Positions 48,193 through 56,795 of a DNA stretch of 64,000 nt are shown here, one piece after another; position 1 is the first letter of the stretch; each line of letters starts with the position of its first letter. The DNA lies in the NCBI GenBank assembly GCA_036259875.1, contig DATAAZ010000041.1, positions 1 to 64,000 of the forward strand. Reading direction: 5' to 3'. This DNA is from DATAAZ01 sp036259875. Its GTDB lineage: Bacteria; Actinomycetota; Thermoleophilia; Gaiellales; Gaiellaceae. The notes beneath the pieces were generated by a model. That model saw nothing but the letters and a program-made list of their open reading frames with translations. It was not told where the DNA came from and did not search any database. A program made the translations under genes and the position numbers.

Positions 48193-49086
48193 GTGGCCAC
48201 CGTCCAGGACATCAAGCGCCGCGTCGGCTCGGTCAGGAACACGCGCAAGATCACGAAGGCGATGGAGCTCGTCGCCGCCGCGAAGCTCCGTCGAGCCGAG
48301 GCACGCATCGCGGCGCTCCGCCCCTACGCCGACCGGATGCGAGAGCTCATGATCGGGACGGCGCGCGCGACGCCCGCGCGCGGCTTCCCGCTCCTCGAAG
48401 CGCGCGAGCAGGTCGGTGCCGTCGCGATCCTCGCGCTCACCGGCGATCGTGGCCTCGCCGGCGGGTTCAACGCGCAGGTCCTCCGCCGCGCGTTCGCGCT
48501 CGAACGCGAGGCGAGGGCCGACGGTCACGACGTCCGCTGGCTCGTCGCGGGGAAGAAGGGCCGCTCGACGCTGCGTTTCCGCCGCTACGAGGTCGGGTCG
48601 GCCTGGACGGACTTCACCGACCGGCCGAGCTACCACGACGCCTCGGCGATCGCGCATACGGCGGCCGAGCTCTTTACCGAGCGGGAGGTCGACCGCGTGG
48701 TCATGGTCTACAACAGCTACATCTCGCCGCTCACGCAGCGCGTGACGACCGAGGACGTCCTGCCGATCCCGCGCCGGGCGCTCGAGGACGAGGAGGAGCG
48801 GACGGCGTACGAGATCGCGCTCGAAGGCGACTTCATCTACGAGCCCGAGCCCGAGGTCATCCTCGCCCGCCTCTTGCCGACGTACCTGGAGACGTCTATC
48901 TATCGCGCGCTCCTGGAGTCGGCCGCCTCGGAGCACGGCGCGCGGATGACGGCGATGCGAAACGCGACGAAGAACGCGGGCGAGCTGATCGACCGCCTCA
49001 CCCTCGAGATGAACCGCGCCCGGCAGGCGGAGATCACGCAGGAGATCCTCGAAGTCGTCGCGGGCGCCGATGCACTCACGCAATAA
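48193..49086 (+). CDS. atpG: ATP synthase F1 subunit gamma
   Basis: Central rotor shaft of F1, 297 residues. The N-terminal helix IKRRVGSVRNTRKITKAMELVAAAKLRRAE and the C-terminal helix MTAMRNATKNAGELIDRLTLEMNRARQAEITQEILEVVAGADAL pair as the coiled coil, with ALTGDRGLAGGFNAQV in the Rossmann-like middle. GTG 48193. It is followed by tandem hairpin repeats and transporter genes instead of atpD. Confidence 0.97.
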   Translation: MATVQDIKRRVGSVRNTRKITKAMELVAAAKLRRAEARIAALRPYADRMRELMIGTARATPARGFPLLEAREQVGAVAILALTGDRGLAGGFNAQVLRRAFALEREARADGHDVRWLVAGKKGRSTLRFRRYEVGSAWTDFTDRPSYHDASAIAHTAAELFTEREVDRVVMVYNSYISPLTQRVTTEDVLPIPRRALEDEEERTAYEIALEGDFIYEPEPEVILARLLPTYLETSIYRALLESAASEHGARMTAMRNATKNAGELIDRLTLEMNRARQAEITQEILEVVAGADALTQ

Positions 49087-49169
49087 AGGAGGGCGTCCAT
49101 GGGCGAGCCATGGGTTCCCCCGCATCGAAGGAGGGCGTCCGTGGGGGAGCCCTGGGTTCCTCCACGTCC
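49086..49169 (+). repeat. Two tandem 42-base hairpin repeats behind atpG
   Basis: Copies at 49086-49127 and 49128-49169 share AAGGAGGGCGTCC, then TGGG, GAGCC and TGGGTTCC in register, differing at about seven positions. Each can fold: copy 2 pairs GGGGGAGCC with GGTTCCTCC around CTG. The core GGAGCCCTGGGTTCCTCC is close to GGAACCCTGGGTTCCCCC at 11819-11836. The pair lies just before a binding-protein gene start (49176), so AAGGAGG may also be read by ribosomes. Role unknown; could end the atpAG message. Confidence 0.75.
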
Positions 49170-49175
49170 GCGCAG

Positions 49176-50852
49176 ATGCGCTTCCGCAGTAGCCGCTTCC
49201 GCGGGCGCTACCACTTCATCTCGATCGGGATCGTCCTCGCCGCCGGCGGCACGCTGGCCGCGGTCGGCTCGGGACTGAGCGACGGCAGTTCTTCGGGCGG
49301 GGGCTCGCGCGCGACGGGGGCCCCCGCGCCGACGGAGGGCGGGACCCTCACGGTCGCGCTCGGCGCGGCGCCGGGGTCGCTCGATCCCGCCCGTCTCGCG
49401 GACCAGGCCTCTGCGACGCTCGTCTGGAACCTGATGGACCCGCTCGTTCGCCTCGGCGACGATCTCGAGCCCCGGCCCGGGCTCGCCCGTTCCTGGACGG
49501 TCTCGCCGGACGGGCGGCGGCTTACGTTCCGTCTCCACGAGAACGCCCGCTGGACGAACGGCGACCCGGTCACGGCGCGCGACGTCGCGTACGCATGGCG
49601 GCGCGTGCTCTCGCCCGACATCGACTCCGCGCACGCGCCGCGGTTGTTCGGCGTGAAGGGCGCTGCCGCCTTCCACCGGTGCATCGGCCTCTTCCAGTGC
49701 CGCCGGCTTGCCCGCGCCCTCGGGATCCGCGCGAGGGGCGTCCACGAGCTCGTTGTCACGCTCGACCGGCCCCGGCCATGGTTCCCCCTGCAGCTCGCAC
49801 ATCCGGCGCTCGTAGCCGTCCACCCGGAGACGGTGCGCCGGTTCGGCGACGAATGGACGTCACCGCAGAGGATCGTGACGAACGGCCCCTTCGTCCTCGC
49901 CCGCCTCGGCGAGACGTCGGTCTCGCTCGTCAAGAACCCGGATTGGCGCGGCGCCGTCGACGTGGAGCTCGCGCGCGTCGAGGCATTGGTTATCTCCAAC
50001 GCGACGGCGCGAGTCCAGGCGTTCGACGCGGGTGACGTGATGGCGCTCGATGGGTCGGGGCTCCCGGCGACGGAGCTCCCCGCGCTTCGAGAACGGCGGG
50101 AGTTCGAGACGTACCCGGCGCTCTCGACGTACGCGTACGCGTTCAACACGGATTCCGTCTCGGACGTTCGCCAGCGCCGGGCGATGGCGCTCGCGATCGA
50201 CCGTACGGCCCTCGTCGAGAACGTCACGCAGCTGGGGGAGGCACCGGCGACGGGCTTGAGCCCGCCGGAGCTCGTCGGCGACGACGAGCAGCGCGTCTCG
50301 CCCTGGCTCCCGCCCGACGGCGACGTCGGCGTCGCCCGCGAGGAGCTCGAGCGCGCCGCCGACGTCGAGCGGCGGATCACGCTCGCGCACCCCGACGCTC
50401 CCGGGCATCGGGCGATTGCGCTCGCCGTGCGCGAGGCGTGGCGCGACCTCGGAATCGAGACGACGATCCGCGCCGTCGACGCCGAGCGGTACCTGGACTC
50501 CCAAGGCCCGTTCCGGCAGGGGGACGTGTATCAGCTCGACCTCGCCTACGGGCTTCCGGAGGCGCTTCCGGGGCTCGTCGTCTGGACGTGTGAAGCGGAC
50601 CGCAACAAGACCGATTGGTGCAGTCCGGGCTATGACCGCTTGCTCGAGCGCGCGCGCCGGGAAACGAGCGGCGCCGGGCGGCGCACGCTCTACGAACGCG
50701 CCGAGGAGCTCCTCGTCGGCGAACAGGGCGTGATGCCGGTCATCCCGATCTTCTGGCGGACGTATCCGAACCTCGAGTCCCTCCGGGTCGCCGAATCGCT
50801 CGAGATCGAACCGCACGGCGTCATCGACTTGACAGGCGTCGAGGTGCGCTAA
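49176..50852 (+). CDS. Peptide ABC transporter substrate-binding protein (paralogue 1)
   Basis: Family 5 extracellular solute-binding protein of 558 residues. EGGTLTVALGAAPGSLDPARL, WNLMDPLVRLGDDLEPRPGLARSW, FRLHENARWTNGDPVTARDVAYAW and GDVYQLDLAYGLPEALPG place it with the oligopeptide-binding proteins; it is clearly related to the gene at 52133. Its N-terminal hydrophobic stretch (FISIGIVLAAGGTLAAVGSG) has no lipobox Cys, so it is secreted or held by an uncleaved helix. ATG 49176 follows the tandem repeat directly. It is 3 kb from the permease genes, separated by a Kelch gene and a second binding protein. Confidence 0.9.
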   Translation: MRFRSSRFRGRYHFISIGIVLAAGGTLAAVGSGLSDGSSSGGGSRATGAPAPTEGGTLTVALGAAPGSLDPARLADQASATLVWNLMDPLVRLGDDLEPRPGLARSWTVSPDGRRLTFRLHENARWTNGDPVTARDVAYAWRRVLSPDIDSAHAPRLFGVKGAAAFHRCIGLFQCRRLARALGIRARGVHELVVTLDRPRPWFPLQLAHPALVAVHPETVRRFGDEWTSPQRIVTNGPFVLARLGETSVSLVKNPDWRGAVDVELARVEALVISNATARVQAFDAGDVMALDGSGLPATELPALRERREFETYPALSTYAYAFNTDSVSDVRQRRAMALAIDRTALVENVTQLGEAPATGLSPPELVGDDEQRVSPWLPPDGDVGVAREELERAADVERRITLAHPDAPGHRAIALAVREAWRDLGIETTIRAVDAERYLDSQGPFRQGDVYQLDLAYGLPEALPGLVVWTCEADRNKTDWCSPGYDRLLERARRETSGAGRRTLYERAEELLVGEQGVMPVIPIFWRTYPNLESLRVAESLEIEPHGVIDLTGVEVR

Positions 50853-50884
50853 CCGAGCGGCGCTCGAGCGCGTCCGAGTCGGCG

Positions 50885-51844
50885 ATGCGGGCTCGCTTCG
50901 CACCCGCGCTTCTCGTCGCGCTCGTCGCGCTCGCCTCCGCGTGCGACGCGGGCGGCGACCGCAGCGCCGCCGACGCTCCGGGTCGGCCCGTCGGCGAGGG
51001 GGCGGGCTGGAGCTTCGCCGAGCCGATGTCGCAGCGACGGAGCTACGTCGCCGCCGCCGAGCTCGGCGGGCGGATCTACGCGGCGGGCGGGATGGTGGGC
51101 GAGACCGGCCGGCAGCTCGCGCTTTTCGAGCGCTTCGACCCTGCAACGAACGCGTGGACGACGCTTGCGCCCGTTCCCGTGCCGGTGCGGGCGGGCGCCG
51201 GCGCGGCCCTCGGCGACGCCGTCTACGTGGTCGGCGGCGCGACCGAAGACGGCCCCGGTCCGCAAGTCTTCGCCTTCGACGTCCGGCGGGGTACCTGGAG
51301 CGAACGGGCACCGCTTCCGGAGCCACGCTACAACCACGCCGCCGTCGCGCTCGGCGGAAAGCTCTACGTTCTCGGCGGCTACCGCGGCGATCGGGAGCAG
51401 GACGACGTCTTCGTCTACGACCCGGTCCGCGACCGTTGGCGCCGCGCCGCCCCGCTGCCGCGGCCGAATCACGCCTTCGGGGCGGTCGCGTTCAGAGGCG
51501 AGATCTGGGTGATCGGCGGCCGGCGCGGCGAGGCGATCGTGCGCGAGGTCTGGATCTACGACCCTGACCGCGACCGCTGGCGAGCCGGCCCGACGCTTCC
51601 CGACCCGATGGAGCTCCTCGGCGTCGCGGCCTCAGGCCCTGAGATCCACGCCGTTTGGGAGTCGACGTACCACGTCTACGACGCCGGGGCCGGGGTCTGG
51701 CGCGAGGAACCGCCGCCGACCGTGCACCGCCACGCACTCTCGCTCTTCGCGCTCGACGGCGCGCTGTACGCGGTCGGCGGCTGCACGACCGAGCTCCGCG
51801 ACACGCAGGTCGTCGAGACGCGCGCCTTGCAGCCGGGAGCATGA
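50885..51844 (+). CDS. Kelch-repeat lipoprotein
   Basis: Exported beta-propeller protein of 319 residues. The signal (MRARFAPALLVALVALASAC) ends in a lipobox. About five to six Kelch blades follow, each with a Gly pair and a downstream Tyr/Trp, for example GGRIYAAGGMVGE, GDAVYVVGGATED, GGKLYVLGGYRGD, GEIWVIGGRRGE and DGALYAVGGCTTE. No catalytic residues are evident, so a binding or scaffold role on the membrane surface is likely. It lies between the two peptide-binding protein genes. The 80-base repeats start 7 bases after its stop. Confidence 0.9.
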   Translation: MRARFAPALLVALVALASACDAGGDRSAADAPGRPVGEGAGWSFAEPMSQRRSYVAAAELGGRIYAAGGMVGETGRQLALFERFDPATNAWTTLAPVPVPVRAGAGAALGDAVYVVGGATEDGPGPQVFAFDVRRGTWSERAPLPEPRYNHAAVALGGKLYVLGGYRGDREQDDVFVYDPVRDRWRRAAPLPRPNHAFGAVAFRGEIWVIGGRRGEAIVREVWIYDPDRDRWRAGPTLPDPMELLGVAASGPEIHAVWESTYHVYDAGAGVWREEPPPTVHRHALSLFALDGALYAVGGCTTELRDTQVVETRALQPGA

Positions 51845-51851
51845 CCCCCGC

Positions 51852-51931
51852 GTCTCGACCGGTCGTTTCAGACGGACGGCCGGGCAAGCCCGCCCGTCCT
51901 GAGGATCGGCGCCGCCGAGGCGGCGCCTTGG
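51852..51931 (+). repeat. Two-hairpin repeat, copy 3 (peptide-transporter locus)
   Basis: Third copy of the 80-base unit, with GTCTCGAC instead of GTGTCGAC at the start. Hairpin 1 is identical to copy 2. Hairpin 2 has GGCGCCGC/GCGGCGCC arms, so the A-T closing pair of the etfB copies is replaced by C-G, a compensatory change. It begins 7 bases after the Kelch gene stop. Confidence 0.9.
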
Positions 51932-51952
51932 AGCCGCGCCCGTCACTCCCGC

Positions 51953-52032
51953 GTGTCGACCGGTCGTTTCAGACGGACGGCCGGGCAAGCCCGCCCGTCC
52001 TGAGGATCGGCGCCGCCGAGGCGGCGCCTTCC
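51953..52032 (+). repeat. Two-hairpin repeat, copy 4 (peptide-transporter locus)
   Basis: Fourth copy, 101 bases downstream of copy 3 and 100 bases before the GTG of the second binding-protein gene. It shares the C-G closing pair of copy 3 and ends TTCC where the others have TTGG. Between 52033 and 52118 nothing else is recognised. Confidence 0.9.
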
Positions 52033-52132
52033 GGCCGGCACTCTAACCTCGCCGCTTGTGCGCCGTCTAACGACGTTAGTACCCGGCCTACTTGCCAATC
52101 GGCTTCGCGATCGCACCAGAGGAGGGCAGAAC

Positions 52133-53776
52133 GTGGACACGATCAGAAGGATCCTGCTCGTCTGCGCCCTCGTCGCGGTCTCCGTACTCGTGGCCGCCGC
52201 CTGCGGGGGTGGCGGCGGCGGCGACGGGGACGCCGACGGGGACGGAGGCGGACAGCCGGCGGCCGAGCAGGTTATCCGCATCAACCTCGGCTCCGAGCCG
52301 CCGTCGCTCGACCCGGTCCTCGCGACCGACAACATCTCCTCGTTCGTCCTCCAGCAGATCATGGATCCGCTCGTTCGGCTGGACCAGGACTCGCAGCCCG
52401 TCGCGGCGCTCGCCGAAAGCTGGGACGTCGAGGGTACGACGCTGACGTTCCACCTGCGCGACGACGGCCAGTGGACGAACGGCGACCCGGTCACCGCCGA
52501 GGACTTCGTCTACTCGTGGAAGCGCCTCCTCGATCCGAAGGCGGCCGCAGAGTACGCCTACCAGTTCTACGGGATCGTCGGCGCCGAGGAGTACAACACC
52601 TGCGAGCGGAACTGCGACCGCCTCGCCGACCGGATCGGCGTCGAGGCGGTCGATGAGCGGACCCTTCGCGTCGAGCTCATCTCGGAGCAGCCGTGGATCG
52701 TCTCGCAGATGACGCACCAGTCCTTCTACCCGGTCCACCGGGCCACGGTCGAGGAGTTCGGCGACCGCTGGACGGAACCCGAGAACATCGTGACCAGCGG
52801 CCCCTTCACGGTCATCGAGTGGCAGCACGACCAGTCGATGGTGCTCGAGAAGTGGGACGAGTTCCGCGCGGCCGACGAGGTCGACCTGACGCGGGTCGAG
52901 ATGCGGATGATCAGCGACGGCGTCACGGCGCTCCAGGCGTTCGAGGCGGGCGAGGTCGACGCGTGCCTCGACGACGCGTGCATCCCGCCGCAGGAGATCG
53001 ACCGCCTCAAGGAGACGGAGGAGTTCATCGTCGTCCCGAGCCTCTCGACGTACTACTACGGCCTCAACCTGAAGAACGTGCCCGACGTGAACCAGCGGCT
53101 CGCACTTTCCTTCGCGCTCGACCGGACCGAGATCGTCGAGCAGGTCACGAAGGCGGGCGAAATTCCAGCGACGAGCATGGCGCCGGAGGGGATGCCCGGG
53201 TGGGACGTCTACCACCAGGAGTTCCTGCCGACGACCGCCGACCTGGAGCAGGCGCAGGCGTACCTCGACCAGGCGCAGAACCCGAAGACGGACCTGACGC
53301 TCGTCTACAACAACGCGCCCGGCCACAAGGAAATCGCGACGGCCGTCCAGTCGCAGTGGAGCGAGATCGGCATGAACGTCGAGATCAAGCAGCAGGAGTG
53401 GGCGCAGTTTCTCGAGTTCATCGGCCCGCCGCCCAACCGGCAGGTCGACGTCTTCCGGCTCGGGTGGCTCGGCGACTACGTCGACGCGTTCAACTTCCTC
53501 GAGCTCTGGAGGTGCGACTCCGGCAACAACAGCACGCACTACTGCGATCCGGAGTACGACGACCTCGTCGACCAGGCGCGGGCGACCCCCGAGGACGAGG
53601 AGCGCTACGAGCTCTACCGCCAGATGGAAGAGATGCTCTTCGGCGAGAACGGGGCGCACCCGATCGTCCCGATCTACTGGTACACGACGACGACGCTACG
53701 GAAGACGAACGTCGAGGGCTGGGAGCCGAACATCCTGGCCCAGTACGACCTGAGCCGCGTCACGATCACGGAGTAG
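52133..53776 (+). CDS. Peptide ABC transporter substrate-binding lipoprotein (paralogue 2)
   Basis: Family 5 solute-binding protein of 547 residues, the likely partner of the permeases that follow. The lipobox VAAAC ends the signal, then a Gly/Asp linker, IRINLGSEPPSLDPVLATDN, FHLRDDGQWTNGDPVTAEDFVYSW, SLSTYYYGLNLKNVPDVNQR and FRLGWLGDYVDAFNFLELWRC. GTG 52133 follows a good Shine-Dalgarno (GGAGGG). Two 80-base hairpin repeats lie upstream. Substrate class, oligopeptides, is inferred from family. Confidence 0.95.
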   Translation: MDTIRRILLVCALVAVSVLVAAACGGGGGGDGDADGDGGGQPAAEQVIRINLGSEPPSLDPVLATDNISSFVLQQIMDPLVRLDQDSQPVAALAESWDVEGTTLTFHLRDDGQWTNGDPVTAEDFVYSWKRLLDPKAAAEYAYQFYGIVGAEEYNTCERNCDRLADRIGVEAVDERTLRVELISEQPWIVSQMTHQSFYPVHRATVEEFGDRWTEPENIVTSGPFTVIEWQHDQSMVLEKWDEFRAADEVDLTRVEMRMISDGVTALQAFEAGEVDACLDDACIPPQEIDRLKETEEFIVVPSLSTYYYGLNLKNVPDVNQRLALSFALDRTEIVEQVTKAGEIPATSMAPEGMPGWDVYHQEFLPTTADLEQAQAYLDQAQNPKTDLTLVYNNAPGHKEIATAVQSQWSEIGMNVEIKQQEWAQFLEFIGPPPNRQVDVFRLGWLGDYVDAFNFLELWRCDSGNNSTHYCDPEYDDLVDQARATPEDEERYELYRQMEEMLFGENGAHPIVPIYWYTTTTLRKTNVEGWEPNILAQYDLSRVTITE

Positions 53777-53869
53777 CCGGCTAGGACGGAGAGGGGCGTG
53801 GCTCGGGCCCCGCCCGTCTTACCGGTCCTCGCACTTGCCCGCGAAACCGCCGACGGTCAGGATGAAAAC

Positions 53870-54808
53870 GTGACCACCTTCGTCCTGCGAAGGGTCTTCT
53901 GGACGATCCCGGTCATCCTGCTTGTCATCCTCCTGACGTTCCTCCTCATGCGGCAGATCGAGGGGAACCCGTTCCGGAAGACGGAGCGCGCCGTCCCCGA
54001 GGCGATCCAGCGAAATCTCGAGGAGAAGTACAACCTCGACGAGCCGTGGTACGTCCAGTACGCGCTCTACGTGAAGGGGGTCTTCACGTGGGACTTCGGG
54101 CCGTCACTCGTGATTCGCGGTCGAACCGTGAACGACATCATCCACCAGCAGTTCCCGGCCTCGATCGAGCTCGGACTGCTCGCGTTCATGTGGGCGATCC
54201 TGCTCGGGGTCCCAGCCGGAATCCTCGCCGCCGTGCGCCCGAACAGCGTCTTCGACTACAGCGCGATGTTCTTCTCGAACGTCGGTTACGCGCTCCCGAG
54301 CTTCTTCGTTGCGACCATCGCGATCTACTTCTTCGCCGTCCGCTGGAGCCTCGTCCCGACCAGCGGCTGGGGCGATAGCTGGACCTTCGATTCCCGCAAG
54401 CTCCTCCCGTCCCTGACGCTCGGGCTCCTCCCGATGGCGTACTTCGCGCGGCTCGTGCGCGGCACGATGCTCGAGACGCTCCAGCAGGACTACGTGCGGA
54501 CGGCGAAGGCGAAAGGGCTTCGCTGGCGGCGGATCGTCGGGCTCCACGTCCTGCGGAACTCGCTCATTCCCGTCGTGACCGCCGCCGGGCCGCTGCTCGG
54601 CTACATCATCACCGGCTCGTTCGTCATCGAGCTCATCTTCAACGTGCCGGGCATCGGGCGCTACTACGTCACGGCCGTCGAGGGCCGCGACTACTCGGTC
54701 GTCATGGGCCTGACGGTGATCCTCTCGCTCATCATCGTCGTCGCGAACCTGATCGTCGACGTCCTGTACGGGTTCCTCGACCCGAAGACGCGCGAGGCCG
54801 CAGCGTGA
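53870..54808 (+). CDS. Oligopeptide ABC transporter permease (OppB type)
   Basis: Inner-membrane permease of 312 residues with six helices. FVLRRVFWTIPVILLVILLTFLLM begins the chain. The ATPase-contact loop is RTAKAKGLRWRRIVGLHVLRNSLIPVVT, and the end is FNVPGIGRYYVTAVEGRDYSVVMG. GTG 53870 is chosen because the family starts at this first helix; a 24-residue longer frame is less likely. The OppC gene overlaps its stop. Confidence 0.95.
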   Translation: MTTFVLRRVFWTIPVILLVILLTFLLMRQIEGNPFRKTERAVPEAIQRNLEEKYNLDEPWYVQYALYVKGVFTWDFGPSLVIRGRTVNDIIHQQFPASIELGLLAFMWAILLGVPAGILAAVRPNSVFDYSAMFFSNVGYALPSFFVATIAIYFFAVRWSLVPTSGWGDSWTFDSRKLLPSLTLGLLPMAYFARLVRGTMLETLQQDYVRTAKAKGLRWRRIVGLHVLRNSLIPVVTAAGPLLGYIITGSFVIELIFNVPGIGRYYVTAVEGRDYSVVMGLTVILSLIIVVANLIVDVLYGFLDPKTREAAA

Positions 54809-55782
54809 CCGAAGCCGGCGTCACCGTTCGCGAGCGGGCGCCGGTCGAGGGCGCTGTCTCGACCGCGGCCGGCGCGCCGATCGCGCAGGCGGGCCTCTGG
54901 CGCGACGCCTGGCGGCGCTACGTCCGGAATCGCGGCGCCGTCGTCGCGGCGATCGTGTTCCTCATCATCGTCGTCTACTGCTTCGTCGTCCCCGGGTTCA
55001 CGATCCCGCTGGCCGGCGTCGACGTGCCGGGCGCGTGGACGGCGACGCAGGACATCGACCCGAACAAGGTCGAGTTCTCGGACGCGAACCAGGGGCCGAG
55101 CCTCGCCCACCCGTTCGGGACGGATCAGTTCGGCCGCGACCTCTTCGCGCGGAACGCCGAGGGCGGCCAGGTCTCGATCATCATCGGGTTCGGGGCGACG
55201 TTCGCGATCCTCGTGATCGGGATCCTCTACGGGTCGATCTCGGGGTTCGTGGGAGGCAAGGTCGACAACGGGATGATGCGCTTCCTCGACGCGCTCTACG
55301 GGCTCCCGTACCTGCCCTTCGCGATCATCACGTTGCAGATCGTGGGCGAGGTCAGCGTCCTGACGATGGTCATCTCGCTCTCGATCGCGAGCTGGTTCAC
55401 GACCGCCCGGATCGTGCGCGGGCAGATCATCACCCTGAAGGGGAACGACTACGTCCGCGCCGCGCGCGCGGTCGGCGCCCGCTGGTATCGCATCCTGGGC
55501 CGGCACCTGCTCCCGAACACGCTCGGCGTCCTCGTGATCGCCGTCTTCCTCGAGCTTCCCACGGTCGTCCTCGGCGAGGCGTTCCTCTCGTTCATCGGAC
55601 TCGGGATCAATCCGCCCGATGCCTCGTGGGGAGCGCTGGCCGAGGAGGGCCGCGACGTCTACCGCACGTACCCGTACATCATCGCCGTTCCGAGCCTCGC
55701 GATCGCGACCCTCGTCCTCTGTGCGAACTTCATCGCGGACGGCGTGCGCGACGCCCTCGACCCGCGCACTCGCGAGACGTAA
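54805..55782 (+). CDS. Oligopeptide ABC transporter permease (OppC type)
   Basis: Second permease, 325 residues, with an N-terminal helix (VVAAIVFLIIVVYCFVVPG), an outer segment with HPFGTDQFGRDLFARN, and the contact loop RAARAVGARWYRILGRHLLPNTLGVL, ending FIADGVRDALDPRTRET. GTG 54805 overlaps oppB and its stop overlaps the first ATPase gene, giving one tightly coupled operon. Confidence 0.95.
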   Translation: MTEAGVTVRERAPVEGAVSTAAGAPIAQAGLWRDAWRRYVRNRGAVVAAIVFLIIVVYCFVVPGFTIPLAGVDVPGAWTATQDIDPNKVEFSDANQGPSLAHPFGTDQFGRDLFARNAEGGQVSIIIGFGATFAILVIGILYGSISGFVGGKVDNGMMRFLDALYGLPYLPFAIITLQIVGEVSVLTMVISLSIASWFTTARIVRGQIITLKGNDYVRAARAVGARWYRILGRHLLPNTLGVLVIAVFLELPTVVLGEAFLSFIGLGINPPDASWGALAEEGRDVYRTYPYIIAVPSLAIATLVLCANFIADGVRDALDPRTRET

Positions 55783-56795
55783 TGCCCCTTCTCGAGGTAG
55801 ACGACCTTCGGACGCACTTCTTCACGCGCGACGGCGTCGTGCGCGCCGTCGACGGCGTCAGCCTCTCGGTCGAGAAGGGAAAGACGCTCGGGGTCGTAGG
55901 CGAGTCCGGCTGCGGGAAGTCGGTCACGGCGCTCTCGATCATGGGTCTCATCCCGAAGCCGCCCGCGCGGATCGTCAGCGGCGCAATCACCTTCGAGGGC
56001 CGGGACCTCACGCAGCTCTCGGAGCGAGAGCTCGAGTCGATCCGGGGACGGAAGATCGCGATGATCTTCCAGGACCCGATGACGTCGCTCAACCCGACGC
56101 TCAAGATCGGGACGCAGATCACCGAGACGATCCGCCGCCACGTCGACGTGTCGAAGGAGGAGGCGCGCCGACGGGCGATCGACCTCCTCGGCGAGGTGCG
56201 GATCCCGCGGGCCGCAGAGCGGATCGACGACTACCCGCACCGGTTCTCGGGCGGCATGCGGCAGCGCGTGATGATCGCGATCGCACTCTCCTGCAGCCCC
56301 GCGCTCCTGATCGCGGACGAGCCGACCACGGCGCTCGACGTGACGATCCAGGCCCAGATCCTCGACCTGCTCGACGAGCTTCGCCGCGAACACGAAATGG
56401 GGATGATCATCATCACCCACGACATGGGCGTCGTCGCGGAGGTCGCCGACGACGTCGCGGTCATGTACGCCGGCCAGATCGTCGAGCAGGCGCCGGCGCT
56501 CGACCTCTTCGACTCCCCGGAGCATCCCTACACCGAGGCGCTCCTCGGGGCGCTTCCGCAGCTCGAGGGCGAGGACGTCCGGCACGGGCGCCTGACCTCG
56601 ATTCCCGGCCGCCCACCCGACCTCATCAACCCGCCGCCCGCGTGCCGTTTCGCACCGCGCTGCCCCTATGCCGACTCGGGCGACTCATGCGCGGTCGACC
56701 CGCCGGAGCTGCGCGAGATCCACCCTGGCCACTGCGTCCGCTCCGCCCATCCGGCGAGCGAGCGCGCCCGCCGTCCGGAGACGGTGACAACGTGA
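55782..56795 (+). CDS. Oligopeptide ABC transporter ATPase (OppD type)
   Basis: ATP-binding subunit of 337 residues. Walker A GESGCGKS, Q-loop IFQDPMTSLNP, signature FSGGMRQRVMIA, Walker B LLIADEPTTALD, switch His in ITHDMG, and the C-terminal Cys-containing extension CRFAPRCPYADSGDSCAVDPPEL...HCV typical of OppD/DppD, which may bind an iron-sulfur cluster. ATG 55782. Ends overlapping OppF. Confidence 0.95.
   Translation: MPLLEVDDLRTHFFTRDGVVRAVDGVSLSVEKGKTLGVVGESGCGKSVTALSIMGLIPKPPARIVSGAITFEGRDLTQLSERELESIRGRKIAMIFQDPMTSLNPTLKIGTQITETIRRHVDVSKEEARRRAIDLLGEVRIPRAAERIDDYPHRFSGGMRQRVMIAIALSCSPALLIADEPTTALDVTIQAQILDLLDELRREHEMGMIIITHDMGVVAEVADDVAVMYAGQIVEQAPALDLFDSPEHPYTEALLGALPQLEGEDVRHGRLTSIPGRPPDLINPPPACRFAPRCPYADSGDSCAVDPPELREIHPGHCVRSAHPASERARRPETVTT

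Noticed and set aside
46621..49125. 834-codon leftward open frame opposite atpA and atpG
   Set aside because: It is a mirror of two certain ATP synthase genes, with no recognisable domain and skewed composition.
18953..52032. CRISPR array made of the four 80-base repeats
   Set aside because: There are only two units per locus, the repeats are far longer than CRISPR repeats, the 20-base gaps are similar to each other, and no cas genes are present.
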